DNA from: a virus
Direction: 5' to 3' (one strand)
DNA: 64,000 nucleotides
IMG/VR virus record: IMGVR_UViG_3300023179_000053
Location: 1-64,000 of that record
Part shown: one piece after another, positions 52,116-61,554 of the stretch
Numbering within the stretch: position 1 is the stretch's first letter
Layout of the letters: each line of letters starts with the position of its first letter
Position numbers and translations under genes: made by a program
Notes under the pieces: model-generated
Told to the model about the DNA's origin: nothing
Databases searched by the model: none
The model's input: only the letters and a program-made list of their open reading frames with translations

Positions 52116-52863
52116 TTGTGTTAAACCCAATCACTCCACCGGCAGCAGCAGCTTCTTCTTTTAACCTTGGCAATGGCAAGCCATGCACTTTTGTATACTC
52201 AACTCTATAGTTATACCAGCCCTGCACAGCCCTCCACATTTTATCATCTGTTGTTCTTGCTAATTCTTCCAACTCTTCTGTTGATATTAAAAAACTAAGA
52301 ACACCTAACGGCATATAAACAACTACATCATAATTTGAATCTTTATCTTTTGAATATTTCTTCATAAGAAATTGAAATTGCCTAACAAGATCTTCAACTG
52401 GCTGACCGGCGTAAAAATCGATATTCCCATAAACGTTTCTAATTCTTGGGCAATAATCGTCAACACCAGCTATTGTTCCAAAACTTCTACACACCATTGG
52501 TCTATATCCATAAATAGAACAACCATTTTTATAGAATGCACACCATCTTTCAGTTTCTCCACCAAACTCCCAGCTAGTATCATTCATAGCTTCTTTAAGT
52601 GAAGCAACTATACCATCAAACCACTCTTTAGCAAATTGCTCGCCTTTATTCTCTAAGTGAAGATAATATTGCCTATTTAAATTGTATGCAATATTTGCAC
52701 ACTCAGTCATATGAATAGTAATACCAATCTTGCAACATTTCCCTGAGCCTAAACATTTGTATTTAGTTTCATTTTGTTTAGCCTCAAGAACACGAACTTG
52801 ATTATACAACATATCAAGTTCGCCAAAAATTGCAATATCAGTCAAAGCTACTTTTCTTTGCAT
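52078..52863 (-). CDS. YkgJ-type Cys-cluster protein (putative zinc/iron chelating)
   Basis: A 261-residue protein. KCLGSGKCCKIGITIHMTECANIA near residues 35-58 and CAFYKNGCSIYGYRPMVCRSFG near 108-129 carry the spaced cysteines of the YkgJ/UPF0153 family, which bind a metal or iron-sulfur centre. In some relatives this guides modification enzymes. It overlaps the glycosyltransferase by 38 nt. Confidence 0.75.
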   Translation of the reverse strand: MQRKVALTDIAIFGELDMLYNQVRVLEAKQNETKYKCLGSGKCCKIGITIHMTECANIAYNLNRQYYLHLENKGEQFAKEWFDGIVASLKEAMNDTSWEFGGETERWCAFYKNGCSIYGYRPMVCRSFGTIAGVDDYCPRIRNVYGNIDFYAGQPVEDLVRQFQFLMKKYSKDKDSNYDVVVYMPLGVLSFLISTEELEELARTTDDKMWRAVQGWYNYRVEYTKVHGLPLPRLKEEAAAAGGVIGFNTNEDTVDNINNTK

Positions 52864-53159
52864 TATCTTCCAAAACCTTTCTTTCTTCTTTGAACTTCTT
52901 TCCTTCTCTCCCTCTTTCTTTGCTCAACTTGTTTTTGCATTGGAGATTGAGGTCTTCTCTTCGCTGTGGAGGCAAGATTACGCCCTTTGCCTCTAAACCT
53001 AAGAAGCTCATATTTTTCACACCAGTTATATAAACCTTGCGGGGTGATATCAATATTATAAGTTTGTTTTAGTAACTTAACAATGTCGGTAAGATTCATC
53101 CTCTTTCTAACATAATGCTCATACAGCCAGCTTTTGTCTTTATACGGTTCTAGAGCCAT
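52863..53159 (-). CDS. HTH protein with basic tail
   Basis: A 98-residue protein: LYEHYVRKRMNLTDIVKLLKQTYNIDITPQGLYNWCEKY reads as a helix-turn-helix of the homeodomain/transposase type, followed by a long Lys/Arg tail (KRRPQSPMQKQVEQRKRERRKEVQRR). Sits between RuvC and the YkgJ gene. Likely binds DNA. Confidence 0.65.
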   Translation of the reverse strand: MALEPYKDKSWLYEHYVRKRMNLTDIVKLLKQTYNIDITPQGLYNWCEKYELLRFRGKGRNLASTAKRRPQSPMQKQVEQRKRERRKEVQRRKKGFGR

Positions 53160-53799
53160 TTTTCCTCAACATTAAATCATACCATAAACCAATACCGATT
53201 GCGTCAACAATATCATCATCTTCTAGATCCTCATCAGTCATGGGAAAGTATCCGGTAATAATATCTCTAACTCGATCCTTCCTTTCTTTCTTTCTGCTTG
53301 CTTCAGTTAAAAAATGTTCTTTATCATCTTTAGATAAATTTTTATAACCAATACCACGCTTCCATATCATTGGATTTATGTCTATTACCTTTGTACAATA
53401 TTTTTGAGACACACCCCATGAATAACCAATAATGTAAGAAATAATACGACTTGTTTGAAAATTTTGTATATATACAGATTGTTCAATTACACAGTGATTT
53501 GGTTTATACTCTTTGCATATCTTGTCTATGCCATCATTTATTGCCTCAAATTTAATATGCATTTCCGGAGACTTAGGGAATTTAATTTTTCCACACTTTA
53601 TCAAACGAGGTTGCCTCAATCCCATCTCTATCACAGCCCATCCAAGTGAATGTGATGATGGATCTAATGATAATACTTTTGTGAAATTAGTAGTCGCAAT
53701 AGATTTGATACTCACATTCTTTCTTTTCGGAGCTTTTCCTCGTCCCAGCCCCACCCCACTAGCCTTTGTATGAATCTTTCGTCTTTGCACCTTTCGCAT
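53140..53799 (-). CDS. ruvC: RuvC-like Holliday junction resolvase
   Basis: A 219-residue nuclease. VLSLDPSSHSLGWAV near residues 43-57 has the first catalytic Asp, HCVIEQSV near 102-109 the Glu, and DDDIVDAIGIGLWY near 198-211 the terminal Asp pair of RuvC. AAGGAA lies just before the ATG at 53799, but this overlaps the zinc-ribbon gene by 88 nt; a GTG at 53715 would give GTGA coupling and a 191-residue enzyme. It resolves junctions left by recombination-dependent replication. Confidence 0.82.
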   Translation of the reverse strand: MRKVQRRKIHTKASGVGLGRGKAPKRKNVSIKSIATTNFTKVLSLDPSSHSLGWAVIEMGLRQPRLIKCGKIKFPKSPEMHIKFEAINDGIDKICKEYKPNHCVIEQSVYIQNFQTSRIISYIIGYSWGVSQKYCTKVIDINPMIWKRGIGYKNLSKDDKEHFLTEASRKKERKDRVRDIITGYFPMTDEDLEDDDIVDAIGIGLWYDLMLRKNGSRTV

Positions 53800-54023
53800 A
53801 TATTTTCCTTATTGTATCTAGATAATATTGTCGTGCAATTTTCTGTTACACAAGTTCGTTTTTTTCCTTTATTACGTTTTTTTTCGTAATAATTCGCTAG
53901 TAACTTTTTATTGGTAACTATCCTTCTGCATTCTGCAGAGCAATATATACTGTTGTAAACTTTTGCTTCAAACTTTTTCTTACATTCATTGTTTTTGCAA
54001 ACTCTAGAAACACCACTACCCAC
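53712..54023 (-). CDS. zinc-ribbon protein
   Basis: A 103-residue protein starting at GTG 54023 with GGGGAGATA upstream. CKNNECKKKF, YCSAECRRI, CVTENCTTIL and ICERCKDERF give eight cysteines in four pairs, so two zinc-binding ribbons. The remainder is basic. Encoded between a Cas4-like nuclease and RuvC; probably binds DNA or partners in recombination. Confidence 0.65.
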   Translation of the reverse strand: MGSGVSRVCKNNECKKKFEAKVYNSIYCSAECRRIVTNKKLLANYYEKKRNKGKKRTCVTENCTTILSRYNKENICERCKDERFIQRLVGWGWDEEKLRKERM

Positions 54024-54741
54024 TATCTCCCCAACATAAAGCAGCCAAATCGCAAGAAGAACAATTCTTAGATGTTCTCTTGTATGGTCTGTCTGGAATA
54101 CTTTGCCTTACAAAGTTTCCATAAAACTCTCTGTATTTTTTAAATAATTTATCTATAAAGTCTTGATCTTTTTCTATATATATTGGAAGTATCTCTTGAT
54201 TATTTTTGTTTTCATAAATAACAAAACCACCATCAAGATTTAGACATTGCATATATATCTGCGCTTGACGATAGTGTTCGTCTTTTGGTTTTTTGTATAT
54301 TTGTCTATAATGAAATCCCTCAGAGCTAATAGATTTTAATTCTATCAGTTTATCTCCGTACCAATTAATGATACCATCTGCTGTGCCCTCAATTGGCGGA
54401 TCAGCGTAAGTAACAGGTATTTCTTCATCTACAAGTATCCCCATATCTCTAAAATAACTATATAAACGACTATGAACAGCATGACCATTATCAAATATTC
54501 TTAGAGTTTGTGGGCTAAAATCTGGCGTTACGTCAACTCCTTCAAATAAATAATACCAATATCTTGAACATTGATTTGTATAGCTAGGGTGAAATCCACT
54601 GACTTTTTTATAAACAGTTTCATTTTTCTTAAGAAGTTGTTCATCTATTGCTTTATTTAGAGTTTGCTCTAAATCTGCAGGTGAATGAGATTCAACAATA
54701 ACTGTTTCTTTTGGCTTTCTTAATTGCTTTAATGCTTTCAT
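54016..54741 (-). CDS. Cas4-like/PD-(D/E)XK exonuclease
   Basis: A 241-residue protein of the RecB-nuclease superfamily. The N-terminal YTNQCSRYWYYLFEG and C-terminal CSSCDLAALCWG supply the four cysteines of a Cas4-type iron-sulfur cluster; EGTADGIINWYGDKLIELKSIS near residues 117-138 is the D...ExK catalytic motif. It probably resects DNA ends for recombination or packaging. No CRISPR array is seen. Confidence 0.8.
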   Translation of the reverse strand: MKALKQLRKPKETVIVESHSPADLEQTLNKAIDEQLLKKNETVYKKVSGFHPSYTNQCSRYWYYLFEGVDVTPDFSPQTLRIFDNGHAVHSRLYSYFRDMGILVDEEIPVTYADPPIEGTADGIINWYGDKLIELKSISSEGFHYRQIYKKPKDEHYRQAQIYMQCLNLDGGFVIYENKNNQEILPIYIEKDQDFIDKLFKKYREFYGNFVRQSIPDRPYKRTSKNCSSCDLAALCWGDSG

Positions 54742-55061
54742 TGATTATAACCGCCCTTTCCGGCAATTTTTAATGCATTTATATTTTCTGTTAGAGCTTC
54801 GTACATTGTTTTCCAAATGTCGTTTACAAATTTATCTTGATCACTCATAACCGCAGACTTTCTTTTAAAAGCCTGGGATTTAACAATCATCAATGTTCTG
54901 TAGGCAGCAAGTATGTTTGCATACTTTATTGCCTGAGTGCCAAGGTAGTGATCTGGATTCTCAATAATATCCTGAACAACACGTATGCACTCAATAAACT
55001 CCTCTGCCTTATCCCCCATTTGCTCAGCAATAATCTCTTTGCTGATGATGATATCCGGCAT
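54738..55061 (-). CDS. small helical replication-operon protein
   Basis: A 107-residue protein, ISKEIIAEQMGDKAEEFIECIRVVQDIIEN then AIKYANILAAYRTLMIVKSQAF; a helical bundle without catalytic residues. Its ATG shares the A of the upstream TGA (TGATG). Could be a recombination or replication accessory; not recognised. Confidence 0.55.
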   Translation of the reverse strand: MPDIIISKEIIAEQMGDKAEEFIECIRVVQDIIENPDHYLGTQAIKYANILAAYRTLMIVKSQAFKRKSAVMSDQDKFVNDIWKTMYEALTENINALKIAGKGGYNQ

Positions 55062-55201
55062 CAGATGCCCTTTCTAATTTGAATTCCGATTGACCATTTT
55101 ATCACATAGAAACCGAGATAAACCCCATCATCCCAGTTTAAATGAATTCCAATTGCAGCCCAACCAGTAAGCTTGTCAGAATATAAAGAAATTTTACTCA
55201 T
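55061..55201 (-). CDS. 46-residue small protein in recombination operon
   Basis: MSKISLYSDKLTGWAAIGIHLNWD..., ending IQIRKGI; mixed strands with Trp and Ile. Start overlaps the upstream stop (ATGAGTAA) and its TGA overlaps the downstream ATG. Too short for automatic calling but the couplings on both sides argue that it is real. Confidence 0.58.
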   Translation of the reverse strand: MSKISLYSDKLTGWAAIGIHLNWDDGVYLGFYVIKWSIGIQIRKGI

Positions 55202-55493
55202 ACTCACTTCCTTTTATTAAATCTTTAAATACTTCCCAATCTATTATTGCGACTTTACTTTCAGAATCTTCACCCATAACTACCGATATGCATGGATATT
55301 TATAATTATTGTTCCAAGCATCTTTGCTAAATTTTTTCCAAAATTTTTGTGTGAGAGTGAAGCTTTTTGCATTGTGTTTATAGTCAAGTAAAAACTTATT
55401 CATCGTTGCATCTCCTTTTCTAAAACCCCTGCCTGAATTTTTAACACCTTTAGCTTTGTCTTTTTTGATCTCCTCTTTCTCAGTTCTTTTCAT
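55194..55493 (-). CDS. Hjr/RecU-like PD-(D/E)XK endonuclease
   Basis: From the ATG at 55493, 99 residues. FRKGDATMNKFLLDYKHN near residues 24-41 gives the GD...(D)xK catalytic motif, and AKSFTLTQKFWKKFSKDAW then PCISVVMG, VAIIDWEVFKDLI match archaeal/phage Holliday junction or recombination nucleases of this short type. Encoded directly downstream of the RecA-like gene. Confidence 0.65.
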   Translation of the reverse strand: MKRTEKEEIKKDKAKGVKNSGRGFRKGDATMNKFLLDYKHNAKSFTLTQKFWKKFSKDAWNNNYKYPCISVVMGEDSESKVAIIDWEVFKDLIKGSEYE

Positions 55494-56412
55494 CACTTCT
55501 ACCAAGAATCTCTTTCTGAATCGCGGAACGTTGTTTGTCAGAAAGATTAATTGAAGTTAAACCATTCCATTTTTCGTTCTCGTATGAATACCAAGCCCCC
55601 TTGCGCTGAATTATGTCCATCTCAACTGCAATATCAATTAACTCTCTATCAATATCAATCCTTCCTTCTTGCGGAAGGACATAGTAATATCCAGTAGTGC
55701 CAATACTTGGAAGTTGTTTTGTCTTTTCAATTGTCCAAGTAGCACGCTGACTAGTGATAAGATTTGTATCGTCTCTTTCCATTTCACTCTTTGACATAGA
55801 TAAGAATAATTTAATAATATTGTGCATGTTATGATGCACCGTATTACCCATTTTTGCTTTTGTAACAGCAAACATACCGCTAAGATCAACTGTTTGGTGA
55901 GCAACAAACATCATCATATTTCTTTCTTTATGCAGATAGTTAACCAATTTCTGCAACAAGAAGCCTTGTGAGCGTGATTGCAATCCCATTGCTTTACCGC
56001 CCTCAGGCTTATCATAAAATTCTTCTTTAATAATATTAGACAAGCTGTCAAATAAGAATATATGCTTTTCTTCTTGATGCGTAAGATACTCGTAAATATT
56101 TTTCAATATTTCTTCAACAATTGTTGATTGCACAACAACAATATCATCAACGTCAATACCACACTTAATTGCATATGCATCATTGTATGAAGATTCTGAA
56201 TCAACTATTACCGGTCGATACCCCATACGCTGAGCTTCAGCAAGAATTCTAAAGCACATTGTCGTCTTACCGACAGATGGTGTCCCCCAAAATAAATGTG
56301 TTGCACCAGTATTTAATCCTCCACCAAGAGCTCTGTTTAAACCGATGCTTGGTGTTGGAATAACTTGATGCACTGGCATCAAATCACCTTTTCTTTTATC
56401 TACAATTAACAT
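55480..56412 (-). CDS. RecA/UvsX-like recombinase
   Basis: A 310-residue ATPase. GTPSVGKT at residues 43-50 is Walker A and KHIFLFDSLSN near 115-125 Walker B; VDSESSYNDAYAIKCGID and FVAHQTVDLSG (near 169) are typical of the RecA/RadA core. GGAGGATGAT precedes the ATG. It likely pairs strands during phage recombination or repair alongside the Cas4-like, Hjr-like and RuvC nucleases. Confidence 0.82.
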   Translation of the reverse strand: MLIVDKRKGDLMPVHQVIPTPSIGLNRALGGGLNTGATHLFWGTPSVGKTTMCFRILAEAQRMGYRPVIVDSESSYNDAYAIKCGIDVDDIVVVQSTIVEEILKNIYEYLTHQEEKHIFLFDSLSNIIKEEFYDKPEGGKAMGLQSRSQGFLLQKLVNYLHKERNMMMFVAHQTVDLSGMFAVTKAKMGNTVHHNMHNIIKLFLSMSKSEMERDDTNLITSQRATWTIEKTKQLPSIGTTGYYYVLPQEGRIDIDRELIDIAVEMDIIQRKGAWYSYENEKWNGLTSINLSDKQRSAIQKEILGRSDEKN

Positions 56413-56413
56413 A

Positions 56414-56905
56414 TCATCCTCCTAATGTGTATAACACTCTTTTATTATAAAGCTCTGGGAATCCTGGCGTGCCAACTAATGGAAAAGTAAAATCAATTTT
56501 GTGTATTATCTTTTTTCCTGATTTAAATAATATTGTATTAAACTGGTTAAGACTTGGTTGATGATCTATTGGAAATTCTATCACTGAAATTTTAGAATTG
56601 TAAATTAAATTTATAACAGTAGATATTTCATCATCATCACCTTCTATGTGACAACCTAAAATAACAACGGCATAATTTGTATCTATTAATTCTTCATTAT
56701 ACGTTTTAAACCATTCAAATACAGTGCCATGAAATGTGTTTGGAAGAGTTTTAAGTGGATCAATTGAATGTAATTTTGAATTTATATTTAATTCTTTTTT
56801 ATATGTTCCAATATCAATTACCAAATCAAAACTATCCACAAAATATTCTGCAATCCTATGTCTAACAGAATATTCCGGAGTTATTAAGTATTCCCATTTA
56901 TCCAT
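56414..56905 (-). CDS. Rossmann-like, methyltransferase-fold protein
   Basis: 163 residues from the ATG at 56905, which shares its A with the upstream stop (TAATG). FDLVIDIGTYKKELNI near residues 25-40 resembles SAM-binding motif I but lacks the GxG pattern, and YAVVILGCHIEGDDDE near 79-94 the motif with acidic residue. It may be a divergent or inactive methyltransferase; coupled to the clear methyltransferase upstream. Confidence 0.55.
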   Translation of the reverse strand: MDKWEYLITPEYSVRHRIAEYFVDSFDLVIDIGTYKKELNINSKLHSIDPLKTLPNTFHGTVFEWFKTYNEELIDTNYAVVILGCHIEGDDDEISTVINLIYNSKISVIEFPIDHQPSLNQFNTILFKSGKKIIHKIDFTFPLVGTPGFPELYNKRVLYTLGG

Positions 56906-57501
56906 TACACACCTTCTTTTGGCATAATTAAAGCAGTACCGCATCCAATTGTAAAATTAATAAAACCATAATTATTTTCTTCTGCCCACTTTTTTGCCGC
57001 AAGGTATGATCCGATTTGTAATCCTTGAAGAACTGCAGGTAAATTATTTGTATCATGAACTGTTATAGCCCAATTATCTTTTCTCATTCTAGAGCCATAA
57101 TTTTTTAAATCATTATACACTTGCTCATATGTATGATCAGCATCAACATGCAAATAACTAATATTTTCAAATTCAGAAAAAGCTTCATCAGTCATTTTTT
57201 TTATAACTTTAATATCTGGATATTCTGGAATTTTAAAATCATACACAGGTCTGCCCCAAATTCCAATATCTGCATCAACAATAGACACATTGGTATTATT
57301 AATAATCTTATGCTGAACAAGTTTTAATTGAGCTTGATACATTAATTTTGGCACAAAGCCAGCGCCTGAACCTAAACAAACGCAAATTTCAGATTTTAAA
57401 GCATATGGCAATGAATAATACAACGCCCCCATGCCGGGGTGCTCGCCAAATGCCCCATGAGATTCTGACCATTTTGAGCTGTTTATAATTTCTGTATACA
57501 T
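56905..57501 (-). CDS. SAM-dependent methyltransferase (Methyltransf_24-like)
   Basis: A 198-residue protein. CVCLGSGAGFVPKLMYQA near residues 40-57 is motif I, NVSIVDADIGIWG near 71-83 a strand with acidic residue, and ISYLHVDADHTYEQVYNDLKNYGSRMRKDNWAITVHDT near 114-151 is the family hallmark, a metal-assisted acidic pair. Such enzymes methylate sugars or small molecules. Confidence 0.75.
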   Translation of the reverse strand: MYTEIINSSKWSESHGAFGEHPGMGALYYSLPYALKSEICVCLGSGAGFVPKLMYQAQLKLVQHKIINNTNVSIVDADIGIWGRPVYDFKIPEYPDIKVIKKMTDEAFSEFENISYLHVDADHTYEQVYNDLKNYGSRMRKDNWAITVHDTNNLPAVLQGLQIGSYLAAKKWAEENNYGFINFTIGCGTALIMPKEGV

Positions 57502-60500
57502 TATACCTCAACCATATTTTTTATTTGTTTTCTAACGATGTAATCCTCGATAGTAATTAGTTTATCAGCAGAATCGAGCTTGAAAGAGTCAAGTCGATTA
57601 AGAGTTTCCTTATCTTCAATCTTTGATAGTCGTGCAGCATACCATTCACCCTCTTTAAGCAGCGCCTTTACCTTCTTATACACTGCCGCAAATATCACTA
57701 CCTTAAAGAATTGCTTCCCATCCCAGCAATAAACACTCGCCATCTCTTTGCCTGTTGATGTTTTAAAACTTCTAATATTGAATACATACATCATTGTCTT
57801 TGGATCATTGATGAAACCTATATCGTGCTTATAGACCCAAGAATATTTGTGGTCAGTACCGGATTTCTTCATCATCATGATATTATAAAGCTTTGAGTCT
57901 TGCGCCTGATAAACATCACAGTATGCGTGAAGCGTTCTATCACCAATCAACGCATAAACATAATCACGCTGTGCTAGCTCGGTATTTCTTTCACCAAAAA
58001 CGGTACAAGAGCCGGAGTGATCTTCAAACTCAACCCGCAAATAATTCTGCGCCTTCTTTGTAGACCTAACTACGGCTTTAATCAGCGTTAAATTAGAGGC
58101 GGTCTCATGAAAATCTGCAGCATTTTCTACAAATTCATCAATATCTGTCTTAAATTCACTAGCCTTAATAGGGAATCCAAGAATTGGCAAGTAGTATCTA
58201 GGGTGATCGAACTGAGATACGTGCCCAATTGACTCAAATGCACCGACCTTATCCAAATTTTCTCTCAGCGGAGCCTTAACTGCACTCTTGGAGCACTTAT
58301 TATTAAACTCCTCAAACGAATTGAATGGTCTCTTTGCGAATATTTCGTTTATTGCACTTACACCACAGCCGGTAACATTGGTAAGACCAAATCTAATGCC
58401 TTCTTCTTCATCAGGAAGAGACATTGAAAAGAATTCTTGTGACTTATTGATATCCGGTGGATAAATTTTAAGACCTAGCCGCTGCGCTTCCATCAAATAC
58501 GCTGTAATTTTGTCAGTTGCAGACTCATTGTATAATAACGCCCACATAAATTCAAGTGGATAGTTAACCTTCAACCACATTGTTTGATAGGACATTAAAG
58601 AATAAGCAACAGCGTGGGATTTATTAAACATATACAACGCTGAAAGCTCAAATTCAGACCAAATCTTATCCGATTGCGCCTTTGTTAAATATTTATTGTT
58701 AACAAACTTGTCTTTGAACTTATCAAACTCAGCAACATCACGCTTCTTACCAATGATCTTACGCAAAGAGTCTGCTTCAGACCATGTAAAGTCAGCCAGC
58801 AGCACCGCCATTTGCATCAATTGCTCTTGGAAAATAACTGTGCCATAGGTTTCTTCTAAAATCGATTTCACAACCTCGTGGGCATACTTTGGATTTGTTT
58901 CACCCTTCTTGCAGTCAATATATCTCTGCCCTTGGGATAGCAAAGCGCCGGGTCTAACCAGAGCGTTTGACACAACAAGGTCGTTAAAGTTATCAATACC
59001 CATACGCTCAATCAAATTACGATAGGCGGCAGCATCTGTTTGGAAAATACCCACCGTATTGATGTTATTAAAGTTCTCATACACCTTTTGGTCGTCTAGG
59101 GCTAGGGAGAGCGCTTCCACATCCCTTCCATAACGCTTCCTAATCATTTCTAAAGCGTCTTTAATGACAGATACGGTCTTGAGACCCAAAACGTCTATTT
59201 TTATAAGCCCAACGGCTTCTGCGTCTTCCATCGCAAAGGCTGTAACGGCACTTCTTTCCCCACCCTGTGAGTCTTTTCTGGATTCCACCGGACACACTTC
59301 GGTCAATGGAACCGCCGATACCACCATTCCTGCAGCATGGACACCTGCTGTGCGTACACGCTCTTGTAGGCGCTCTGCAAGCGCGGGAACATCGGGATAT
59401 TTGCGAACAAATATCTTGCCTTTCTCCGTGCTCTTTAGTTCATCAATGGTTTCAAAATATGGGGTGATATTATTGATCTCGGCATACGGAACCTGTAGAA
59501 TTCTGGCAACATCTTTCACCGCACTCTTTGGTTTAAATGTGCCATAAATGGAAATCGCCGCTACCTTGTCTTCTCCCCAGCGTGTGGCAAGATAATTTTT
59601 GACTTCATCTCTGCGTTTATCTTCAAAGTCAAGGTCAATGTCTGGATAGTCGTTTCTTTCGGGGTTGATAAATCGTGAAAACAAAAGCTTATATTGAAGC
59701 GGGTCAACCTTTGTAATATCCAACAGATACGCCAGCAAACTTCCGCCAACCGAGCCTCGCCCTGTGCCTCGCCCAATGCCGTTGTTATCCGCCCATTTTA
59801 CCAAGTCCCATACAATCAAGAAATAATCCGCAAAGCCGAGCTGTTTAATAATTGCCAATTCTTCTTCAAGCCGAGCCATATATTCATCCCCAAGATTTAA
59901 TTCCTTGAGCCGGAATTCCGCCATCTCTTTTAGATAATCATCGGAGTTGAGCGACTTCATATACTTGGGCAAAAGATTCTTCCTTTTCTCCAGCTTTGCC
60001 GTACACTTCTGCGCTACTTCAACGGTATTCTCCAGAATATCTGCTCTGTCATAACCGGCATCTTTAAACCACGATGCCACTTCTGCTGCATCTGCCAAGT
60101 ACGGATTGATTTCATCAAAGCGTAAAGACCTGTTAGGATACATATTATTGATTTTCGCCACCATATCAAGACTGGGGTTGTGTAAACAGTCGGCATGGTC
60201 TTTGGCATGTCTTTGGTCTGCTGCCCCAAGGCTTGGGTATTGAGAAATCATAAGAAGTATTTCTTCACACCCCTTATCCTTTCTTGAAGGGAAATGACAG
60301 TCTGCTGTTGCCACCACCTTGCGCCCATAAGTTTGGGCAAGGCTTATTAGACCATCATTTAGCTCTTTTGGATTCCAAGCCTGTATTTCATAATAGAAGT
60401 CATCTTTAAATATTTTTATAAAGCGTTCTGATAGCTCTTGCGCTCTATTTGTATCGCCCGCCATAATTGATTTAGATATGGCGCTAGCCATGCAACCAGA

Positions 60501-60902
60501 CAACGCAATTACATCGTTATCCACCAACTGCTCAAGAAGATCAAAATCGATTCTTGGTTTATAATAAAAGTTTTTTACCCAAGCTTTTTCATTAATCTTG
60601 AAAAGCTTTTTTAAACCATCATTATTTTTGGCAAGAAGTATAAGATGAAATCTTTCGCTTGTATCCTCTGCATCTTGTGGAACTGATGGAACAAAGTATG
60701 CCTCAATACCAAACAATGGTTTAACATCATGCTTACTGCATGCTTCTTGAAACTTCAACACACCGCCCATTGTGCCGTGATCAGTTATTGCCGCTGCAAT
60801 CTGACCATTTATGCTTGTAATTTTTGCTATCTCATCTGGGGTTGACATTCCGTCAAGTAGGGAATATTCAGAATGGCAGTGAAGGTGAACGAAATCTGTC
60901 AC
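57501..60902 (-). CDS. dnaE: DNA polymerase III alpha subunit (DnaE type)
   Basis: A 1133-residue replicative polymerase starting at GTG 60902 with AGGAG 6 nt upstream. N-terminal PHP domain (VHLHCHSEYSLLDG, residues 5-18, and ITDHGT near 39-44). The polymerase palm holds PDIDLDF at 420-426 with two catalytic Asp and a KIDVLGLK motif further on supplies the third. C-terminal OB-fold region near 960-1090. It is close to the usual cellular length, so the phage does its own chain elongation, probably with a host clamp. Confidence 0.92.
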   Translation of the reverse strand: MTDFVHLHCHSEYSLLDGMSTPDEIAKITSINGQIAAAITDHGTMGGVLKFQEACSKHDVKPLFGIEAYFVPSVPQDAEDTSERFHLILLAKNNDGLKKLFKINEKAWVKNFYYKPRIDFDLLEQLVDNDVIALSGCMASAISKSIMAGDTNRAQELSERFIKIFKDDFYYEIQAWNPKELNDGLISLAQTYGRKVVATADCHFPSRKDKGCEEILLMISQYPSLGAADQRHAKDHADCLHNPSLDMVAKINNMYPNRSLRFDEINPYLADAAEVASWFKDAGYDRADILENTVEVAQKCTAKLEKRKNLLPKYMKSLNSDDYLKEMAEFRLKELNLGDEYMARLEEELAIIKQLGFADYFLIVWDLVKWADNNGIGRGTGRGSVGGSLLAYLLDITKVDPLQYKLLFSRFINPERNDYPDIDLDFEDKRRDEVKNYLATRWGEDKVAAISIYGTFKPKSAVKDVARILQVPYAEINNITPYFETIDELKSTEKGKIFVRKYPDVPALAERLQERVRTAGVHAAGMVVSAVPLTEVCPVESRKDSQGGERSAVTAFAMEDAEAVGLIKIDVLGLKTVSVIKDALEMIRKRYGRDVEALSLALDDQKVYENFNNINTVGIFQTDAAAYRNLIERMGIDNFNDLVVSNALVRPGALLSQGQRYIDCKKGETNPKYAHEVVKSILEETYGTVIFQEQLMQMAVLLADFTWSEADSLRKIIGKKRDVAEFDKFKDKFVNNKYLTKAQSDKIWSEFELSALYMFNKSHAVAYSLMSYQTMWLKVNYPLEFMWALLYNESATDKITAYLMEAQRLGLKIYPPDINKSQEFFSMSLPDEEEGIRFGLTNVTGCGVSAINEIFAKRPFNSFEEFNNKCSKSAVKAPLRENLDKVGAFESIGHVSQFDHPRYYLPILGFPIKASEFKTDIDEFVENAADFHETASNLTLIKAVVRSTKKAQNYLRVEFEDHSGSCTVFGERNTELAQRDYVYALIGDRTLHAYCDVYQAQDSKLYNIMMMKKSGTDHKYSWVYKHDIGFINDPKTMMYVFNIRSFKTSTGKEMASVYCWDGKQFFKVVIFAAVYKKVKALLKEGEWYAARLSKIEDKETLNRLDSFKLDSADKLITIEDYIVRKQIKNMVEV

Positions 60903-60913
60903 TTTTACTCCTG

Positions 60914-61462
60914 TTATGATAGTGGTTTAACTTCAATGTCGAATAAGGTTTCTATTGTATCGTACTTTCCCCAAAATTCCTGGTTATACCACTGCTTTCT
61001 TAAAAAACATTTCACCCCTGCAGACTGCAATATTAGTATTTCTGCCGGATTATCTTCTACAACAAATATTGGTTGAATATCTTTTATTACATTTATTTTT
61101 TCACCAAAATTTGAAAACACTGGAACTTGAGAATTGATGTTCCATTTTTCTAACCAAGGCAGCGTTTGCTTTACAGCGTTCTCTTGCCTTCTTGCTGTAA
61201 CAATATGTATGTTATATCCCATACTAAACCAATAATTTACTTGATACCAAGCATCTTCATATGGCTTCATGTTTGCCCAGAATAATGGTCTATTAAAAAT
61301 TTCCAATGCATCCTTATCTTTGGTACTAGATATAAGCCATTCTCCGTAATTCATTTCTTCTATTGGCACACCACGAGAAGATAAGACTTTAAATAAAGAA
61401 GTATCAATATCTGCAATTACACCGTCTAAATCCAATACAATGGATTCGTTTACTTTTTTCAT
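60914..61462 (-). CDS. HAD-type 5'(3')-deoxyribonucleotidase
   Basis: A 182-residue phosphatase. SIVLDLDGVIADIDTS near residues 7-22 carries the DxD nucleophile, IHIVTARRQENA near 90-101 motif II with Thr, and IFVVEDNPAEILIL near 131-144 the acidic motif. It removes phosphate from deoxynucleotides and would balance the pool. AAAGAGGTAAA precedes the ATG. Sits directly behind DnaE. Confidence 0.78.
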   Translation of the reverse strand: MKKVNESIVLDLDGVIADIDTSLFKVLSSRGVPIEEMNYGEWLISSTKDKDALEIFNRPLFWANMKPYEDAWYQVNYWFSMGYNIHIVTARRQENAVKQTLPWLEKWNINSQVPVFSNFGEKINVIKDIQPIFVVEDNPAEILILQSAGVKCFLRKQWYNQEFWGKYDTIETLFDIEVKPLS

Positions 61463-61475
61463 TTTACCTCTTTCG

Positions 61476-61547
61476 CTGGGGAGGATGGGTTTGCACCACC
61501 ATCTTCTAATTATTGGTCAATTAGCGCTTTGCTTAAGCTACTCCCCA
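61476..61547 (-). tRNA. tRNA-like gene, anticodon uncertain
   Basis: Acceptor TGGGGAG/CTCCCCA, T8-A9, three-pair D stem GCT/AGC and T arm GGTGG-TGCAAAC-CCATC (one G-U) are sound. The anticodon arm TAATT-GACCAAT-AATTA lacks the usual T33; the triplet would be CCA (Trp). It lies in the short gap between the nucleotidase and ssDNA-binding genes. Confidence 0.6.
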
Positions 61548-61554
61548 CTTATTT

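Noticed and set aside
53712-53799. Frameshift between the RuvC gene and the zinc-ribbon gene
   Set aside because: Both frames are complete; the 88-nt overlap is explained by alternative starts (ATG 53799 with AAGGAA or GTG 53715 with GTGA coupling).
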